9,411 nucleotides of DNA from DASUBN01 sp035465695 (lineage in GTDB: Bacteria; Pseudomonadota; Gammaproteobacteria; Natronospirales; REEB76), in the NCBI GenBank assembly GCA_035465695.1, contig DATIVR010000103.1, positions 1 to 9,411 of the forward strand, in the 5' to 3' direction. The position numbers were made by a program, and so were the translations under genes. Below are positions 1-7,530 of this stretch, in pieces; the stretch's first letter is position 1, and each line of letters starts with the position of its first letter. The notes under the pieces were generated by a model that worked only from the letters and a program-made list of their open reading frames with translations, was not told where the DNA came from and did no database searches.

Positions 1-1532
<1,532 letters not shown>

Positions 1533-1571
1533 ATGGAACTCCGATGCTTGCCGTAATCATGCTGCGGGCCT

Positions 1572-1603
1572 ATGCTAGACCCTGTACCTAACCCCAGAGT
1601 CAA
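1572..1603 (-). promoter_or_regulatory. MerR-type promoter and operator for the copper ATPase
   Basis: Read on the minus strand: TTGACT (-35, 1598-1603), a 20-bp spacer, then TAGCAT (-10, 1572-1577). The over-long 19-20 bp spacer is the hallmark of promoters activated by MerR-family proteins, which untwist the DNA to realign the two hexamers. Inside and overlapping the spacer is a dyad: GACTCTG (1595-1601), ten bases, CAGGGTC (1578-1584), matching at 6 of 7 positions. The promoter faces the ATPase and lies in the gap shared with the divergent regulator. The regulator probably represses both directions without metal and activates the ATPase when metal-bound. Confidence 0.85.
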
Positions 1604-1618
1604 GACTGCGAGGACATC

Positions 1619-2086
1619 ATGGCTGAAGCCCCGCTCACCATCGGCCGCCTGGCGCGCGCCGCCGATGTGAACCTGGAGACGGTGCGCTATTACCAGCGCT
1701 TGAATCTCCTGCCCGTGCCTTCCACCCAGGGTGGCGCGTTCCGGATCTATCCCCCGGAGACGGCCGCGCGGATCCGCTTCATCAAGCGCGCGCAGGATCT
1801 GGGGTTCTCCCTGCGCGAGATCTCAGGCCTCCTGGCCTTGCAGGATGGCGCGGACCGCGCCGCCATCCGCTCCATCGCGACGGAACGCCTGAGTCAGATA
1901 CGGGTCAAGCTCGCGGACCTGCGCCGCATGGAGCGGACCCTGGACCACCTCATCGAACGTTGTGCCGCCACGCGCGGCAAGCACCACTGTCCGATCATCG
2001 CCGCACTGGTGGACGTGCCGGCACCAGCAGCCGCCCTCCGCGCTTCCCACCCTCAGCCTGCGCGCCGGCGCGCGGCATCACATTGA
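1619..2086 (+). CDS. MerR-family metal-responsive transcriptional regulator
   Basis: 155-residue MerR-family activator. It has an N-terminal winged helix-turn-helix (TIGRLARAADVNLETVRYYQR, about 7-27, then RIYPPETAARIRFIKRAQDLGFS), a dimerisation helix (about 82-113) and a metal loop C115-x8-C124-P-I-I. The C-x8-C spacing and the surrounding sequence resemble mercury MerR (Cys117/Cys126 in Tn501) more than CueR, which has C-x7-C. However, the position equivalent to MerR Cys82 is Arg80, so the three-thiolate Hg(II) site is incomplete. The divergent CPC ATPase and Met-rich protein point to copper or silver sensing; zinc, lead or cadmium cannot be excluded. The last ~25 residues are Ala/Pro/Arg-rich and have no clear family counterpart. 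The ATG at 1619 is preceded by GAGG five bases upstream. The following exported-protein gene could be co-transcribed. Confidence 0.9.
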   Translation: MAEAPLTIGRLARAADVNLETVRYYQRLNLLPVPSTQGGAFRIYPPETAARIRFIKRAQDLGFSLREISGLLALQDGADRAAIRSIATERLSQIRVKLADLRRMERTLDHLIERCAATRGKHHCPIIAALVDVPAPAAALRASHPQPARRRAASH

Positions 2087-2129
2087 CCTGGGTCACGACT
2101 GCATGATCTCCAGCAAGCACGAAACTCAT

Positions 2130-3356
2130 ATGCGCGTCCTCCTGGCTGCCTCGTTGTTCCTGGCTGCGGGAACGGTCTGCGCCGATCCCGGCATGTCCAT
2201 GGAGGGGGCGATGGGCGGCTACCCCATGACCCGCGAGGCGTCCGGCACCAGTTGGCAGCCGGACGCGACGCCCATGGAGGGCATCATGTCCATGGACGGC
2301 GGTTGGATGACCATGACGCACGGCTACCTGAACCAGGTGTACGACCATCAGGGCGGACCGCGCGGCGCCACGGAGAACTTCTCCAACAGCATGTTCATGT
2401 TCATGGCGGACCAGACCTGGGACCAGGACACCCTGGGGCTGCGCGCCATGCTGTCCCTGGATCCGCTGATGGGAAAGACCGGTTACCCGTTGCTGTTGCA
2501 GACCGGCGAGACGGCGGATGGCCGCATGCCGCTCATAGACCGGCAACATCCGCATGACCTCTTCATGGAGTTGTCGGCTTCCTGGAGCCACGCCTTCGAT
2601 GATTCGAAGTCGCTGTATTTCTACGGCGGCTTGCCCGGCGAGCCGGCCTTGGGACCACCGGCGTTCATGCACCGGGACTCGGGGATGGACGATCCGGAAG
2701 CACCCATCTCGCATCACTGGCTGGATTCGACCCATGTCGCTGACGGCGTAGTGACGGCCGGGTACGTGTACCGGCAGATCAAGTTCGAGGTATCGGCCTT
2801 CCACGGCCGGGAACCGGATCAGTTCCGCTACAACATCGAGACCGGACGCCTGGACTCGGCCTCGGCGCGACTCAGCTGGAATCCCGATGACAACTGGTCG
2901 TTGCAGCTCAGCCAGGGCTATATCCACAGCCCCGAGGAACTGCAGCCAAACGTGAGTCAGCATCGCACCACCGCCTCGGCCATCTATGACCGGAGCCTGG
3001 ACGATGGCAACTGGGCGACCACCCTCGCCTGGGGTCGGGACGACGACCGGCCCGGGTACATCCTCAACGCCTATCTATTGGAGAGCACGGTGATGTTGAG
3101 GTCCGGGAACACCATGTTCGCCAGGTTGGAGCGGGTACAGGAAGACGAGTTGTTCACCGGCATCTCGCCTCTGGCCGATCAGGTGTCCGGCGTGACGAAA
3201 CTCAGTGTCGGCTATATCCATGACTGGCCGGTGGCGGCGCACCTGAAGTTCGGCCTGGGCGGTCTGGTGAGCCTCTATGACCTGCCGGCCGCGGTGGATA
3301 CCGCTTACGGCAATCCGCATTCCTACATGATGTTCGCGCGGCTCAAGATCCAGTGA
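2130..3356 (+). CDS. Met-rich exported protein, probable outer-membrane component of copper-resistance locus
   Basis: 408 residues from the chosen start. A signal peptide (MRVLLAASLFLAAGTVCA, cut before Asp19) precedes a Met-rich segment with nine Met in the first 44 mature residues, a pattern common in periplasmic Cu(I)-binding regions. The rest is rich in alternating aromatic and polar stretches (for example SKSLYFYGG, NWSLQLSQGYIHS, TMFARLERVQ) and ends in MMFARLKIQ, consistent with an outer-membrane beta-barrel. Similar proteins of unknown mechanism occur beside copper-efflux genes, but I cannot name a characterised family member. The start is uncertain: ATG at 2103 (adds MISSKHETH) and ATG at 2130 are both in frame and neither has a good Shine-Dalgarno. 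I prefer 2130 because it gives a compact signal peptide. The frame is open further upstream, overlapping merR, but that part is out of frame with merR and unlikely to be coding. It ends ten bases from the convergent MFS gene. Confidence 0.75.
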   Translation: MRVLLAASLFLAAGTVCADPGMSMEGAMGGYPMTREASGTSWQPDATPMEGIMSMDGGWMTMTHGYLNQVYDHQGGPRGATENFSNSMFMFMADQTWDQDTLGLRAMLSLDPLMGKTGYPLLLQTGETADGRMPLIDRQHPHDLFMELSASWSHAFDDSKSLYFYGGLPGEPALGPPAFMHRDSGMDDPEAPISHHWLDSTHVADGVVTAGYVYRQIKFEVSAFHGREPDQFRYNIETGRLDSASARLSWNPDDNWSLQLSQGYIHSPEELQPNVSQHRTTASAIYDRSLDDGNWATTLAWGRDDDRPGYILNAYLLESTVMLRSGNTMFARLERVQEDELFTGISPLADQVSGVTKLSVGYIHDWPVAAHLKFGLGGLVSLYDLPAAVDTAYGNPHSYMMFARLKIQ

Positions 3357-3366
3357 GCCGCGATGG

Positions 3367-4527
3367 TCAGGCGGTCTTTCCGGTGCGCAGCGTCAGCCAA
3401 AGCAACGGCAAGGCGGCGATCTGGAACACCACCGCGGCGATGACCAGCGCCAACGGGCTCAGGCCATAGAGCCAACCCAGCAGCACGCTGCCGATCAGCC
3501 AGGAGATGCCGAACACGGTGTCGAACACGCCGTAGGCGGTGCCGCGCACGCTCTCCGGCGTGAGGGTGGCGACGCCGGAGCGCATGGTGGCGTCCTGCAG
3601 ACCCATGGCCGCGCCCCACAGGCCGCCACCCAGCCAGATCAATCCCGGACTGGGCGCCAGGAACAAGAGCGGCGTGGCCGGTACCGTGAAGAGCGGCAGG
3701 AGCATCAGGACCTTGAGGCCGTACTTGTCGTAGAGCCAGCCGCAGGCGAAGGCCGCCACCGCATCCACGCCCATGGTGAAGGCGAACAACAAGGGGATGG
3801 CGGCCGCCGACAGGCGGTGGGTGTATTCCAGGTGGTAGCTGTAGAGGATGTTGTGGGCGAAGCCCAGCACCGTGACCACAGAGAAAGCGAGATAGAGGTA
3901 GTAGCGCTTGTCGAACTTCCTGTGGTCCGCATCGGTCGCGGCCTTGGCTTCGGCATTGCCGATGCCGCGGGCACGCCAGAGGAAGATGAGAGCCAAGGCC
4001 GCCGGTATCACCAGCACACCGAAGCCGAGGCGATAGCCGGAATAGACCACGGCGGCGGAGACCACCAGCGGACCCACCACCGCGCCGATCTGATCCAGCA
4101 GCTGGTGCAGGCCGAAGGCCTTGCCGTGGCCCAGCTCCTTGCCTGCCTTCGAGAGCAAGGCGTTGCGCGCGGGCGCGCGGATGCCCTTGCCGAAGCGCTC
4201 GCCGAACACCAACGCGCCGGCGACGACCGAGGTGGGCGCCAGCGCCAGGAGCGGCACCGAAACCAGGTTCACCACGTAACCCACGGTGAGGATCAGCCAA
4301 TCCTTGTGGGTGCGGTCCACCAGGCGGCCGGAGAAGAGCCGGACGGCATAGCCCAGGAACTCGCCGATGCCTGCCACCGCGCCGGCGAACACCGCACTGG
4401 CGCCGAGGGAGGCCAGGAACGGGCCGACGATGCTGCGGCCGCCTTCATAGGTGAAGTCCGCGAACAGGCTCACCAGCCCCAGGCTCACCACGAAACGCAG
4501 GGCTTTCTGTCTGGCGGTAGTGGTCAC
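3367..4527 (-). CDS. MFS transporter, second gene of the fluoride-riboswitch operon
   Basis: 386-residue major facilitator superfamily permease with about twelve hydrophobic segments. A motif-A-like loop GRLVDRTHKDWL (67-78) follows helix 2. An ERFGKGIRAPARNALLS segment (about 110-125) fits the helix 4-5 region of drug/sugar-phosphate-like MFS proteins. The substrate is unknown. The start is GTG at 4527, with GGAG nine bases upstream and 23 bases after the crcB stop. The frame is open farther upstream, but that part overlaps crcB and reads as non-membrane, low-complexity sequence, so it is not coding. The tight spacing makes it co-transcribed with crcB and hence probably induced by fluoride. 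It could export a metabolite or ion that accumulates during fluoride stress, or it may simply ride on the same promoter. It converges with the Met-rich protein gene, with no clear terminator in the ten-base gap. Confidence 0.85.
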   Translation of the reverse strand: MTTTARQKALRFVVSLGLVSLFADFTYEGGRSIVGPFLASLGASAVFAGAVAGIGEFLGYAVRLFSGRLVDRTHKDWLILTVGYVVNLVSVPLLALAPTSVVAGALVFGERFGKGIRAPARNALLSKAGKELGHGKAFGLHQLLDQIGAVVGPLVVSAAVVYSGYRLGFGVLVIPAALALIFLWRARGIGNAEAKAATDADHRKFDKRYYLYLAFSVVTVLGFAHNILYSYHLEYTHRLSAAAIPLLFAFTMGVDAVAAFACGWLYDKYGLKVLMLLPLFTVPATPLLFLAPSPGLIWLGGGLWGAAMGLQDATMRSGVATLTPESVRGTAYGVFDTVFGISWLIGSVLLGWLYGLSPLALVIAAVVFQIAALPLLWLTLRTGKTA

Positions 4528-4550
4528 TGGCGGCTTCTCCGGACTAGCGT

Positions 4551-4928
4551 TCAGGCAAGGCTGCGGGCGGCATAGGCTCCAATAAACACGGCGGCGAGCC
4601 CCATGACCACCGACAGCGTCACGTACAGCACCGCCTGGGGCAGCTTGCCGTCGTTGGCCAGCAGGTAGGTCTCGATGCCGAACGCGGAGAACGTGGTGAA
4701 GCCCCCCAGCACGCCGGTGATGATGCCGAGCCGCAGCGTCGGGCTGATGCTCACCTGCTCCAGGGTGAAGAAGAACAGGAAACCCATGGCCAGGCAACCC
4801 AGCACGTTGATGATGAGTGTAGCGAAAGGGAATGCCTGGCCGAGACGCTCATGCACCAACTGATTCATGCCCAGCCGGGCACAGCAGCCGAAGGCGCCCC
4901 CGAGGGCAACAGCGACATAGTTCCACAT
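4551..4928 (-). CDS. crcB: CrcB/Fluc fluoride channel
   Basis: 125-residue, four-helix inner-membrane fluoride channel of the Fluc family, which works as an antiparallel dimer and lets fluoride leak out of the cytoplasm. Diagnostic motifs are all present: GGAFGCCAR (10-18), the conserved Asn41 in LIINVLGC, and GGFTTFSAF (75-83) with Phe80, Ser81 and Phe83, the Phe-box residues that line the pore. Length is typical. The ATG at 4928 has AGGAG seven bases upstream, and that Shine-Dalgarno is part of the fluoride riboswitch expression platform. The MFS gene follows 23 bases downstream. No key residue is missing, so it should be functional. Confidence 0.97.
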   Translation of the reverse strand: MWNYVAVALGGAFGCCARLGMNQLVHERLGQAFPFATLIINVLGCLAMGFLFFFTLEQVSISPTLRLGIITGVLGGFTTFSAFGIETYLLANDGKLPQAVLYVTLSVVMGLAAVFIGAYAARSLA

Positions 4929-4933
4929 GACAA

Positions 4934-4966
4934 GACTCCTGCTGAATGAGATATCCAGTAGGAGTC
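4934..4966 (-). promoter_or_regulatory. Shine-Dalgarno-sequestering hairpin, expression platform of the fluoride riboswitch
   Basis: On the minus strand, GACTCCT (4960-4966), the 3' pseudoknot arm of the aptamer, is perfectly complementary to AGGAGTC (4934-4940), which contains the crcB Shine-Dalgarno. Three further pairs, CTG (4956-4958) with CAG (4942-4944), extend the helix past one A/C mismatch, leaving a loop of eleven bases. This helix and the aptamer pseudoknot cannot coexist. Inference: without fluoride the hairpin hides the ribosome site, and with fluoride the pseudoknot takes GACTCC and translation starts. There is no U-run, which argues for translational rather than transcriptional control. 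Confidence 0.82.
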
Positions 4967-5015
4967 ATCAGCCTCGGTGATACCAAGGCGGTTCAAGGCT
5001 GACTCCATAGCCTGA
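4955..5015 (-). promoter_or_regulatory. Fluoride riboswitch aptamer (crcB motif)
   Basis: Read on the minus strand, the crcB leader carries the fluoride aptamer layout. Stem 1 is GGCT (5009-5012) with AGCC (4997-5000). Its loop holds ATGGAGTC. Next come a TTGAACC joining strand and stem 2, GCCTTGGT (4982-4989) with ACCGAGGC (4971-4978) around a three-base loop. The near-invariant 3' signature CTGATGACTCCTAC follows. The loop-1 GGAGTC (5001-5006) pairs perfectly with GACTCC (4961-4966) to make the ligand-binding pseudoknot. The leader sits just downstream of a strong promoter and directly upstream of crcB, the most frequent partner of this class. Confidence 0.93.
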
Positions 5016-5022
5016 GCGCCTA

Positions 5023-5051
5023 GAAATACATGGACCTACGAGGTGTGTCAA
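5023..5051 (-). promoter_or_regulatory. Sigma70-like promoter of the crcB operon
   Basis: On the minus strand, a perfect TTGACA (-35, 5046-5051), a 17-bp spacer and TATTTC (-10, 5023-5028). The expected start point, about 5016, falls just before the first aptamer stem. This is what a leader whose control comes after initiation would need. Confidence 0.78.
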
Positions 5052-5069
5052 CGCGGGAATTTTTTGGCT

Positions 5070-5075
5070 TAGACT
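5070..5075 (+). promoter_or_regulatory. Possible -10 element for the exported metallo-beta-lactamase-fold gene
   Basis: TAGACT lies 36 bases before the ATG at 5112 and matches a -10 hexamer at four of six positions. The hexamer 17 bases upstream (GTCAAC) is a poor -35 and overlaps the -35 of the opposite crcB promoter. If real, the two promoters would compete for polymerase. Weak evidence. Confidence 0.3.
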
Positions 5076-5111
5076 TGGGTCCCGCCAGACGTGCCCAACA
5101 AGGAGAACACC

Positions 5112-5936
5112 ATGCTTCGCAGGTTCCTGGTACCCCTCTTCGCCCTCGCCATGCTGGCCTTCACCGGCAGCGCCCTCGCCGCCGGCAAGACCCAACTGAC
5201 GTGGTATGGGCATTCGGCTTTCAAGATCGTGACGCCCCAGGGCCACGTGCTGCTGGTGGATCCCTGGATCACCAATCCCTCCAACCCGAAGGGCAAGGAT
5301 GACCTGGCCGCCCTGACCAAGGTGGACCTGATCCTGGTGACCCATGGGCACTTCGACCACATCGGCGACGCAGTGGACATCGCCAAGCGCACCGGCGCGA
5401 AGCTGGTGAGCAACTTCGACCTGGGAGGCGCCATGGTGGCCTACCTGGGGTTCCCGGCCGCGCAAGCCGGCTTCGACACCCAGGGCAACACGGGTGGCAC
5501 GGTGACGCTGCTGGACGGCGAGGTGAGCATCACCTTCGAACCGGCGGTGCACGGCGCCACCCTCTCCCCGCCCGCGCCGCAGGGCAAGCCGGCGGACGTG
5601 TACGCGGCCGAGGCCGGCGGTTTCGTGATCCGCGTGAAGGACGGTCCGACCTTCTACCACACCGGCGATACCGCGGCTTTCGGTGACATGAAGATGATCG
5701 GCGACGCGGACCACGTGAACGTGATGCTGGCGTGCATCGGCGATCATTTCACCATGGGCCCCAAGGACGCGGCGCTGGCGGTGTCCATGGTGCATCCGGA
5801 CGTGGTGGTGCCCATGCACTTCGGCACCTTCCCGGTGCTCACCGGCACGCCCGAGCAGTTCCAGGCGGCGCTCAAGGCGAGGCACCTCAAGACCAAACTC
5901 AAGGTGATGAAGATCGGCGAGACCGACGAGTATTGA
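5112..5936 (+). CDS. Exported UPF0173/UlaG-like metallo-beta-lactamase-fold hydrolase
   Basis: 274 residues with a Sec signal peptide (MLRRFLVPLFALAMLAFTGSALAAG, cut near residue 23-24), then the metallo-beta-lactamase fold. WYGHSAFKI (31-39) and LLVDPWITNPSNP (47-59) are typical of the UPF0173/UlaG-like group. The metal motif THGHFDH (77-83) supplies His78, His80, Asp82 and His83. FYHTGDTA and a late VPMHFGTF supply the remaining Asp and His ligands. Members are predicted metal-dependent hydrolases; most are cytoplasmic, so the signal peptide is notable. The substrate is unknown. The ATG at 5112 is preceded by AAGGAG at ideal spacing. An in-frame GTG at 5091 is possible but has no such site and would spoil the signal peptide. 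It stands alone, divergent from the fluoride operon, and ends before a strong hairpin terminator. Confidence 0.88.
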   Translation: MLRRFLVPLFALAMLAFTGSALAAGKTQLTWYGHSAFKIVTPQGHVLLVDPWITNPSNPKGKDDLAALTKVDLILVTHGHFDHIGDAVDIAKRTGAKLVSNFDLGGAMVAYLGFPAAQAGFDTQGNTGGTVTLLDGEVSITFEPAVHGATLSPPAPQGKPADVYAAEAGGFVIRVKDGPTFYHTGDTAAFGDMKMIGDADHVNVMLACIGDHFTMGPKDAALAVSMVHPDVVVPMHFGTFPVLTGTPEQFQAALKARHLKTKLKVMKIGETDEY

Positions 5937-5954
5937 TCGCCCGCAATCCACACG

Positions 5955-5983
5955 AAAAGCCCGCCATGAGGCGGGCTTTTTTT
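5955..5983. terminator. Bidirectional intrinsic terminator
   Basis: Stem GCCCGCC (5959-5965), loop ATGA, GGCGGGC (5970-5976), with A4 on the left and T7 on the right. The hairpin therefore has a U-tail on both strands. It closes the metallo-hydrolase gene (ends 5936) on the plus strand and the PEBP gene (ends 6006) on the minus strand. Confidence 0.92.
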
Positions 5984-6005
5984 CGACTCGATGCCGATGT
6001 TGCGG

Positions 6006-6590
6006 TCATTGGCCGTGGTCTTTCTTGCCGTCCGACTTGCCGACGATGGTGGCCTTGCCGAGCACGTTCTTCTGTATGTAGTTGCCCACCATGGCGCCGG
6101 AAGCATTCTCATCCACCGGCAGCTTGTCCACCTTGAGGGCGTAGACCGTGTACTGATAAGCGTGCGGAGCATCGGTGGGCGGCGGACACGGTCCGTCGAA
6201 ATGGGAATCTCCGAAATCGTTGCGGCCCATCTTGGCACCCTTGGGCAGGCCTTTGGACCCCTTGTCGCCGGCGCCTTCCGCCAGGTGCGTGACGTTCGCC
6301 GGGATATCGAACATCACCCAGTGCCAGAAGCCACTGCCGGTGTTGGCGTCCGGATCATAGAGGGTGACCGCGAAGCTCTTGGTGCCGGCGGGCGCGCCTG
6401 ACCAGGACAGTTCCGGAGACGTGTTCTTGCCCTTGCAGCCCATCTTGTCATACACCACGGACAGGGGGACGGTGTCGCCGTCCTTGAAAGTGGTGCTGGT
6501 GAGCTTCATGCCGGGTGCCGTCTGCGCCGCCGCCTCATACACGAGCGTCAGGCCCGATAACATCAATAGAGACACGATCAAACTGCGCAT
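6006..6590 (-). CDS. Exported YbhB/YbcL-like PEBP family protein
   Basis: 194-residue phosphatidylethanolamine-binding-protein family member (Raf-kinase-inhibitor-like, bacterial YbhB/YbcL branch). A signal peptide (MRSLIVSLLMLSGLTLVYEAAA) predicts a periplasmic location. Ligand-pocket motifs are present: DPDA (79-82), GFWHWVMFDIP (87-97), NDFG, and GPCPPPTDAPHAYQYTVYAL. Length fits the family plus signal peptide. The physiological role of bacterial members is unclear. I chose the second ATG (6590) because AGGA lies six bases before it; the ATG at 6596 directly abuts AGGA and has no usable ribosome site. The gene is monocistronic, between a shared terminator on its 3' side and a 130-base upstream gap. 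Confidence 0.9.
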   Translation of the reverse strand: MRSLIVSLLMLSGLTLVYEAAAQTAPGMKLTSTTFKDGDTVPLSVVYDKMGCKGKNTSPELSWSGAPAGTKSFAVTLYDPDANTGSGFWHWVMFDIPANVTHLAEGAGDKGSKGLPKGAKMGRNDFGDSHFDGPCPPPTDAPHAYQYTVYALKVDKLPVDENASGAMVGNYIQKNVLGKATIVGKSDGKKDHGQ

Positions 6591-6617
6591 GAGCATTCCT
6601 TCGCCGTACGATTACGT

Positions 6618-6642
6618 GCATCAAACCGATGCGTGAAATATA
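6618..6642 (-). promoter_or_regulatory. Candidate promoter region of the PEBP gene
   Basis: On the minus strand, TATATT (6637-6642) is a good -10 hexamer 47 bases before the start codon. No convincing -35 lies 16-18 bases upstream. A small inverted repeat, GCATC (6618-6622), five bases, GATGC (6628-6632), covers the expected start point and early leader. An activator may be needed. Confidence 0.4.
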
Positions 6643-6657
6643 CGCCGCGACGCCATG

Positions 6658-6692
6658 CGCCGAATCAGGAACGTGCCTGCCGCGGAATCAGG
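6658..6692. repeat. Short direct repeat upstream of the PEBP gene
   Basis: CGCCGAATCAGG (6658-6669) and CGCGGAATCAGG (6681-6692) match at 11 of 12 positions, 23 bp start to start, about two helical turns. The pair lies just upstream of the candidate PEBP -10, where an activator could bind. It may also be chance in GC-rich sequence. Confidence 0.5.
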
Positions 6693-6713
6693 TATCGGGC
6701 GTCTGCCTTCTGA

Positions 6714-6748
6714 CAAGAAAGAAGCCACCAGCCCTGCGGCTGGTGGCT
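6714..6748 (-). terminator. Intrinsic terminator after tonB-B
   Basis: Perfect 11-bp stem AGCCACCAGCC (6723-6733) / GGCTGGTGGCT (6738-6748) around a four-base loop. On the minus strand it is followed by TTCTTTCTT. It lies 21 bases past the tonB-B stop codon. There is no U-tract on the plus strand, so it works leftward only. Confidence 0.85.
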
Positions 6749-6769
6749 CGATTACATGTCTTCAGCGAG

Positions 6770-7402
6770 CTATCGGCCCAGATCGAACGTCAGTTCGAAG
6801 ACGAAATGCGTGAGACCGGAAAGCTCCGCTGGCTTCGCCGGCAGCACCGCCTTCTTCACGGCCTCGATGGCCGCCTGGTCCAGGACTCCGAAACCGGTTG
6901 ACTTGTCCACACGGAGGTTGCTCACCACGCCGTCCACGTAGTCGAACGACACCACCGCCTCCCCGGCATGGCCCTGCAACATCTCGGCCTTGGGATATAG
7001 CTTCTGCCGGTTGATCGCCTGCAGCATGCTTGCGGCGAACCGGTCCATGACCGCCTGCGGCGGCTGCGTCTGCCCCGCAGTCATGGGTAACTGCGGCGGC
7101 TGCAGAGGCTGGACATCCGGACTGGGGACATCGGTGGGAATCGGCGGCACTTCGGCCCACGGCCGGCGATCCGGCGGTTGCGTGGTGGGCATGCTGCGCT
7201 GCAGCGGCGGGGTCTGCGGAAGCGGCTCCTCGATGATCCGACCCGGGGGCGTCTGCGGCTGTTCTACAGGCTGCAACTGATGCCAGATGAGGATGCCCGC
7301 GACGCCGGCCGCCAGCAGCATCTCGACCAGGGCGGCGGCGCCCATGGAACGCAGGTTGCGGAGAGTGAAGATAGCTTCGATGAAGACGGGTTTCTGTGTC
7401 AC
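6770..7402 (-). CDS. TonB-family energy transducer (tonB-B)
   Basis: 210-residue TonB-like protein that would carry proton-motive energy from ExbB-ExbD to outer-membrane receptors. One N-terminal membrane helix (about 20-40, GAAALVEMLLAAGVAGILIW) is followed by a Pro/Gln-rich periplasmic linker (about 45-110) and a TonB C-terminal domain (about 119-210) with VSFDYVDGVVSNLRVDKSTGFGVLDQAAIEAV. It is clearly paralogous to tonB-A next door: both begin KxVF, have LRSxGAAA and a Glu (Glu27) inside the helix, and share the AEVPPIPT/SEVPPIPT linker box. The linker here is shorter in Pro runs. The GTG start at 7402 has GGGGAGG six bases upstream. It is set apart from the exbB-exbD-tonB-A unit by a terminator and has its own candidate promoter, so expression may differ. 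Confidence 0.9.
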   Translation of the reverse strand: MTQKPVFIEAIFTLRNLRSMGAAALVEMLLAAGVAGILIWHQLQPVEQPQTPPGRIIEEPLPQTPPLQRSMPTTQPPDRRPWAEVPPIPTDVPSPDVQPLQPPQLPMTAGQTQPPQAVMDRFAASMLQAINRQKLYPKAEMLQGHAGEAVVSFDYVDGVVSNLRVDKSTGFGVLDQAAIEAVKKAVLPAKPAELSGLTHFVFELTFDLGR

Positions 7403-7454
7403 GACGAGCCTCCCCTGTAGTGATTCAAGGAACGCCGAAACGAGTCACAGACAA

Positions 7455-7479
7455 AGTATAGGTCACTCTCCTGACCTAT
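7455..7479 (-). promoter_or_regulatory. Candidate tonB-B promoter with overlapping perfect inverted-repeat operator
   Basis: On the minus strand a -10 TATACT (7455-7460) lies 52 bases before the tonB-B start. A perfect 8-bp inverted repeat, ATAGGTCA (7458-7465), six bases, TGACCTAT (7472-7479), overlaps the -10 and fills part of the -35/-10 spacer. No clear -35 is seen at 17 bases. This is the position of a repressor operator. It does not match the Fur or CRP consensus, and I cannot name the regulator. Confidence 0.65.
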
Positions 7480-7530
7480 CTTGACGGTTGGAACGGCCCG
7501 GCCCGTGCTAGGCTCAAAGGAATCCGTACA

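Noticed and set aside
2084..2095. TGACC-TG-GGTCA palindrome just before the Met-rich protein as a MerR operator
   Set aside because: There is no -10 at suitable spacing after the TTGACC, and the dyad does not match the spacing of the operator at 1578-1601. Chance is likely.
1962..2102. N-terminal extension of the Met-rich protein overlapping merR
   Set aside because: It overlaps the merR coding region out of frame, has no secretion signal of its own, and would bury the signal peptide internally.
4528..4797. 90-residue upstream extension of the MFS protein
   Set aside because: It overlaps crcB in another frame and encodes His/Arg/Gly-rich sequence unlike any MFS N-terminus. The GTG at 4527 has a ribosome site.
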